Translations under genes and position numbers: made by a program
NCBI GenBank assembly: GCA_963724975.1
Contig: CAVRXB010000010.1
Span: 62,001 to 126,000, forward strand
Direction of reading: 5' to 3'
DNA: 64,000 nucleotides
Source of the DNA: CAIWHR01 sp963724975
GTDB lineage: Bacteria; Pseudomonadota; Gammaproteobacteria; Burkholderiales; Casimicrobiaceae
The notes under the pieces: model-generated
Told to the model about the DNA's origin: nothing
The model's database searches: none
What the model saw: the letters and a program-made list of their open reading frames with translations, nothing else
Part shown: piece after piece, positions 61,315 through 64,000 of the stretch
Layout of the letters: each line of letters begins with the position of its first letter
How positions within the stretch are numbered: the stretch's first letter is position 1

Positions 61315-61641
61315 TCAACTCTCGCGGTCCTCAGTCGCGGTCGTCAGTGCCTTCACGGCGATCGCGGCGACCAGCGCGGTCAATAACACGCCGCAAATCC
61401 CAATCAGAATCGCCAACAGGCGTGTTAGCAGTGACTTGGGCGCAAGATCGCCGTAGCCGATTGTCAGGCCCGATACGAATGCGAAATAAATCGACTCGTG
61501 TACCGACCAGCCTTCGATCATGCCAATCACCAATCCGAGGGCAACGATCAGGCCGAGCAGTATCGACAGGATTGGCCAAACGATGCGCAGCCCTGCGAGC
61601 AGTCCTGCGACAAAAATCCTTCTCAACGTGCGCGGATCCAT
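61315..61641 (-). CDS. Two-TM potassium channel protein
   Basis: 108-residue membrane protein made of one helix (about 17-42), a pore loop with selectivity filter TIGYGD near residue 61, and a second helix (about 70-98). This is the minimal inward-facing K+ channel pore, as in KcsA-type proteins, with no regulatory RCK domain, so it would form a tetramer with little built-in gating. The short cytoplasmic tail is TTATEDRES. No kef- or trk-type partner lies nearby. Confidence 0.85.
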   Translation of the reverse strand: MDPRTLRRIFVAGLLAGLRIVWPILSILLGLIVALGLVIGMIEGWSVHESIYFAFVSGLTIGYGDLAPKSLLTRLLAILIGICGVLLTALVAAIAVKALTTATEDRES

Positions 61642-61909
61642 GAGGCCCCCGAACTCTCAGATGGTACATGCTGTTGCGGCCGTCAACGAGGGCGGCGAAG
61701 GATGGCGTAGGACCTCGGCGAAGTATTCCAGCTTCCGCTCACCTGCGGCAACGGGCCACGTCCTGGAACAATCCTTGCGTTAGCCCCAGGCATCGCTTTC
61801 TCCCTAGCGTCGGTCATAGGAGGGCTGATGCACCCGATCCTTGCGCCTGCCGCCACGGCGCTGCCCTGTGACGCCCGCCGTCAGGCGGCGCCTTAAGACA
61901 CCGCGTCGA

Positions 61910-63187
61910 ATGAACCCGCCAGCACTCGCCTTTTCGACGGTCAGAGGGTCCGAGGGATTCCAGTCCCTGCGTGAACCATGGAACGCGCTTTGGGACCGTC
62001 TGGAGAACCCTCAGCTGTTTTCGAGTTTCGACTGGTGTTGGAACGCCTGGAGGCTCGTCGCCGAGCGTCGCGGATGCGAGCTGCGGCTCGTATGCGGCTG
62101 GCTTCACGGGGAACTCGTGCTGATCTGGCCGATGATGGAAGACAGCGCCGTGCTGCGCATGCTGTCGTCGGAGACGTTCGAATACCGCGACATCATCGTC
62201 GAGCCGTCCGAGCATGCGTCGCGATGGGTGGAAGAGGCGTGGGCGCATATGATCGCAACAACGCAAGCGAGTACCTTTCTCTTCCAGAACCTGCGGCTGT
62301 CGAGTGCATTGGGCACGAAACTGTCCCAGATGCCCAGCGCGCAACCGATTGGCGGCGGATGGTCCTCGCTGATCAGGCTCGATCGATTCGCGGGCTGGGA
62401 TGCCTACGCAAACACGTTGCCGAAGTCGCTGGTCGGCGATCAGCGCCGTCAGTGGAAGCGGGTGCGCCAAGCGATGCCCGAGATGTCGTTCCGTCTGGTC
62501 GACAGCGCCGACATGGTCGAGCCGGTGATCGACTGGATCTGTCGGCACAAGGTGGCCTGGGGCGAGGCGCGGGGAAAGCGGGGTTGGTTCAATGCAGAGG
62601 ATCTGCCGGTCATGCTCAAGTCCATCGCGCAATCCGCGCGGCATGACGGCCGGGTCGTGCTTGCCACGCTGTCCGATGGGGACACGATCATCTCCGCGGG
62701 CTGGGGCTACGTTTGCGGCAGCGAATTCCTCTTTTATGCGTTCGCTTACGACCTGGACTTCGCAACCTACTCGCCGTCGCGGCTGTTCCTGGAGGGCATC
62801 CTCCAATATTGTTTTCAAAACGGCATCCGCACTTTTGACTTCCTGCCCGGCGATGAAGCGTACAAGCGTACCTGGGCCACCGACTATGCCCACCAGGGGT
62901 CGTACTTAGGCGCGCTCAACTGGCGCGGGGAACTGTTGCTGCGGTTGTCCAGGATGAGGTTCATCGCCGGCGCGCCGGACGCCCTGCGGGACGTCTATCG
63001 AACACTGCCCCTCCGCTGGCGAGCGGCTGCGCAGCGCCGGATGCGAGCCTATCGTCTGGTCAGCCACGCATTGAATCGCAAACCCGGCCCGAGGCCCCCT
63101 ACAGTCTCGTTCTTGCCAGCTCTGGCCGGCGCAATGAAATCAAACGGACGCGCGAATGCAGCCAGCGAAGCTCCGCGCATGCCGTAA
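61910..63187 (+). CDS. CelD/FemAB-type GNAT acetyltransferase
   Basis: 425-residue protein of the Acetyltransf_6 group. The C-terminal GNAT-like half contains YAFAYDLDFATYSPSRLFLEGIL near 290 and the family tag FDFLPGDEAYKRTWATDY near 325 (quoted as FDFLPGDEAYKRTW). Such proteins are linked to cellulose or exopolysaccharide clusters, where they may acylate sugars. The start ATG at 61910 (MNPPALAF) is chosen over an ATG at 61841 because the latter's extension is Arg/Pro-rich and unlike the family. The GT2 and MBOAT genes nearby make a surface polysaccharide role plausible. Confidence 0.82.
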   Translation: MNPPALAFSTVRGSEGFQSLREPWNALWDRLENPQLFSSFDWCWNAWRLVAERRGCELRLVCGWLHGELVLIWPMMEDSAVLRMLSSETFEYRDIIVEPSEHASRWVEEAWAHMIATTQASTFLFQNLRLSSALGTKLSQMPSAQPIGGGWSSLIRLDRFAGWDAYANTLPKSLVGDQRRQWKRVRQAMPEMSFRLVDSADMVEPVIDWICRHKVAWGEARGKRGWFNAEDLPVMLKSIAQSARHDGRVVLATLSDGDTIISAGWGYVCGSEFLFYAFAYDLDFATYSPSRLFLEGILQYCFQNGIRTFDFLPGDEAYKRTWATDYAHQGSYLGALNWRGELLLRLSRMRFIAGAPDALRDVYRTLPLRWRAAAQRRMRAYRLVSHALNRKPGPRPPTVSFLPALAGAMKSNGRANAASEAPRMP

Positions 63188-63353
63188 ATAGTGATTGGAT
63201 ACCGATCCAACTGACCGGCGGATCCGCGCAATCCGGTTGCCACTTGCACGGTTGGACAGTGCGTAGCGCGCCACAGCGCTGACGTAAGATTCCTACACGC
63301 GAATCAGCGGTCGCTGATGACGCGCACACGCGGCGGACGGCACGCTTTTGTCC

Positions 63354-63839
63354 ATGATGCGTGCCGTCTTGCTGTGCACATGTTTGCTTCTGGTTCCGCT
63401 CTTGGCAAGCGCGCAGGAAATCCACAAATGCGTCTCCGCTGAAGGGATCACGTATCAGGGGCAACCGTGCGACAGACGTGACACGAACGCATCGATGCCC
63501 GCCGGCAACGCGTCCCCGACGATCCGCGTTTCCAACGCGCAGACGACGCCCGAGTGCGGGCCGAGGCCAGGCAACCCACCGCGACTTCCGTGGCGCCAGG
63601 CGACAATTTGCATCGGCATGACGGACGACGAAGTTCTCAACCTGCCCGGTTGGGGCCGTCCCGACAAGATCGTGCGCAGTCGAGAGCAGCGCCTGTGGTA
63701 CGAGAACTGGACCTACGACGTCCGCTTTGCAGCCCGGCGCCTTCTGCGTTTCGTCAACGGCAAGCTGGCCGGAGTGGACACGGAGCCGATCGTCGAGGTC
63801 TCCAACGGTTCGTTGGCGAGTCTCGAGACGTCCGACTAG
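63354..63839 (+). CDS. Small exported protein with DUF4124-like N-terminus
   Basis: 161-residue protein with a signal peptide (LLCTCLLLVPLLASAQ). The mature N-terminus IHKCVSAEGITYQGQPC is the DUF4124 pattern, with two Cys likely disulfide-bonded. A Pro-rich linker leads to a C-terminal part (GMTDDEVLNLPGWGRPDKIV, RLWYENWTYDVR, LRFVNGKLAGVDTE) that resembles SmpA/BamE-fold repeats. Start codons at 63348 (TTG), 63354 and 63357 are all close; 63354 is used. Function unknown; periplasmic. Confidence 0.7.
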   Translation: MMRAVLLCTCLLLVPLLASAQEIHKCVSAEGITYQGQPCDRRDTNASMPAGNASPTIRVSNAQTTPECGPRPGNPPRLPWRQATICIGMTDDEVLNLPGWGRPDKIVRSREQRLWYENWTYDVRFAARRLLRFVNGKLAGVDTEPIVEVSNGSLASLETSD

Positions 63840-63918
63840 TGGGCTGTAACGGAGGAAGCGGTAGCAAACGAACGTGATATGGCCAGCCAGACGCTGTCGA
63901 TTTCCCGTTGCAGGCCCT

Positions 63919-64000
63919 CTAGGGCGCCTGCAAGCGTCGAATCAGCGCATCGATGACATCTTCGCCGTCCGGCGATCGCAAGCGATGCTTGCGCAACGTT
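63919..64000 (-). CDS. C-terminal end of an unidentified protein
   Basis: An open minus-strand frame enters from beyond the window and stops at 63919-63921. The visible C-terminus reads TLRKHRLRSPDGEDVIDAL then IRRLQAP. Too short to assign a family. Confidence 0.35.
   Translation of the reverse strand, partial: TLRKHRLRSPDGEDVIDALIRRLQAP

Overview
The window reads as a dense, high-GC (roughly 64% by eye) chromosomal segment of a betaproteobacterium, most likely Burkholderiales-like. Evidence for this is the pssA-leuA pair, the divergent fur/bamE pair, the rlmE-ftsH-folP-glmM block, a Bug-family (TctC-type) solute receptor, the E. coli-length ArgG and YajQ. No phage, insertion sequence, CRISPR array or rRNA operon was seen. 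Most of it is housekeeping, with several accessory islands.

Layout. 1-4.6 kb: phospholipid synthesis (pssA), leucine synthesis (leuA behind an apparent attenuator with a Leu-rich leader peptide) and glyoxylate shunt (aceB). 4.6-8.3 kb: a RutE-like reductase, then the most unusual cluster: rubrerythrin, a GlpC/HdrD-like Fe-S oxidoreductase, a ferritin-like protein of the encapsulated-ferritin (EncFtn) family with no encapsulin and no targeting tail, and DUF3501. 8.3-17.6 kb: two GNATs with yajQ, Fpg and a double CDGSH protein, argG, Bug receptor, VOC protein, argF, a TPR-GGDEF sensor and rpsT. 17.8-27.2 kb: murJ, fur, bamE, dapB, an SDR, carAB and greA. 27.3-37.4 kb: a GGDEF-EAL protein, yhbY, rlmE, ftsH, folP, glmM and relA. 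37.4-40.2 kb: carbonic anhydrase, chrA and a frameshifted rhodanese-ChrB gene.

40.4-54.9 kb is one functional island. A minus-strand run (moaA, DUF2461, fdhD, GFA, mobA, moeA), tightly packed from DUF2461 through mobA with four-base start/stop overlaps, makes and sulfurates molybdenum cofactor. A divergent plus-strand operon (DUF3305, DUF3306, poly-ferredoxin, TorD chaperone, Tat peptide protein, Cys-type formate dehydrogenase alpha, beta, lipoprotein, cytochrome b gamma, small Ala/Pro/Lys protein) encodes a membrane formate dehydrogenase. It ends at a terminator before tRNA-Ser(CGA).

55-64 kb is looser and less conserved: a duplicated-domain periplasmic protein, small exported proteins, a decaying MBOAT/SGNH-like O-acetylation pair carrying two frameshifts and a probable deletion, a GT2 glycosyltransferase, a predicted outer-membrane protein, a two-TM potassium channel, a CelD/FemAB-type acetyltransferase and a DUF4124-like protein. 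All family calls come from recognising motifs in the translated sequence; no database search was possible.
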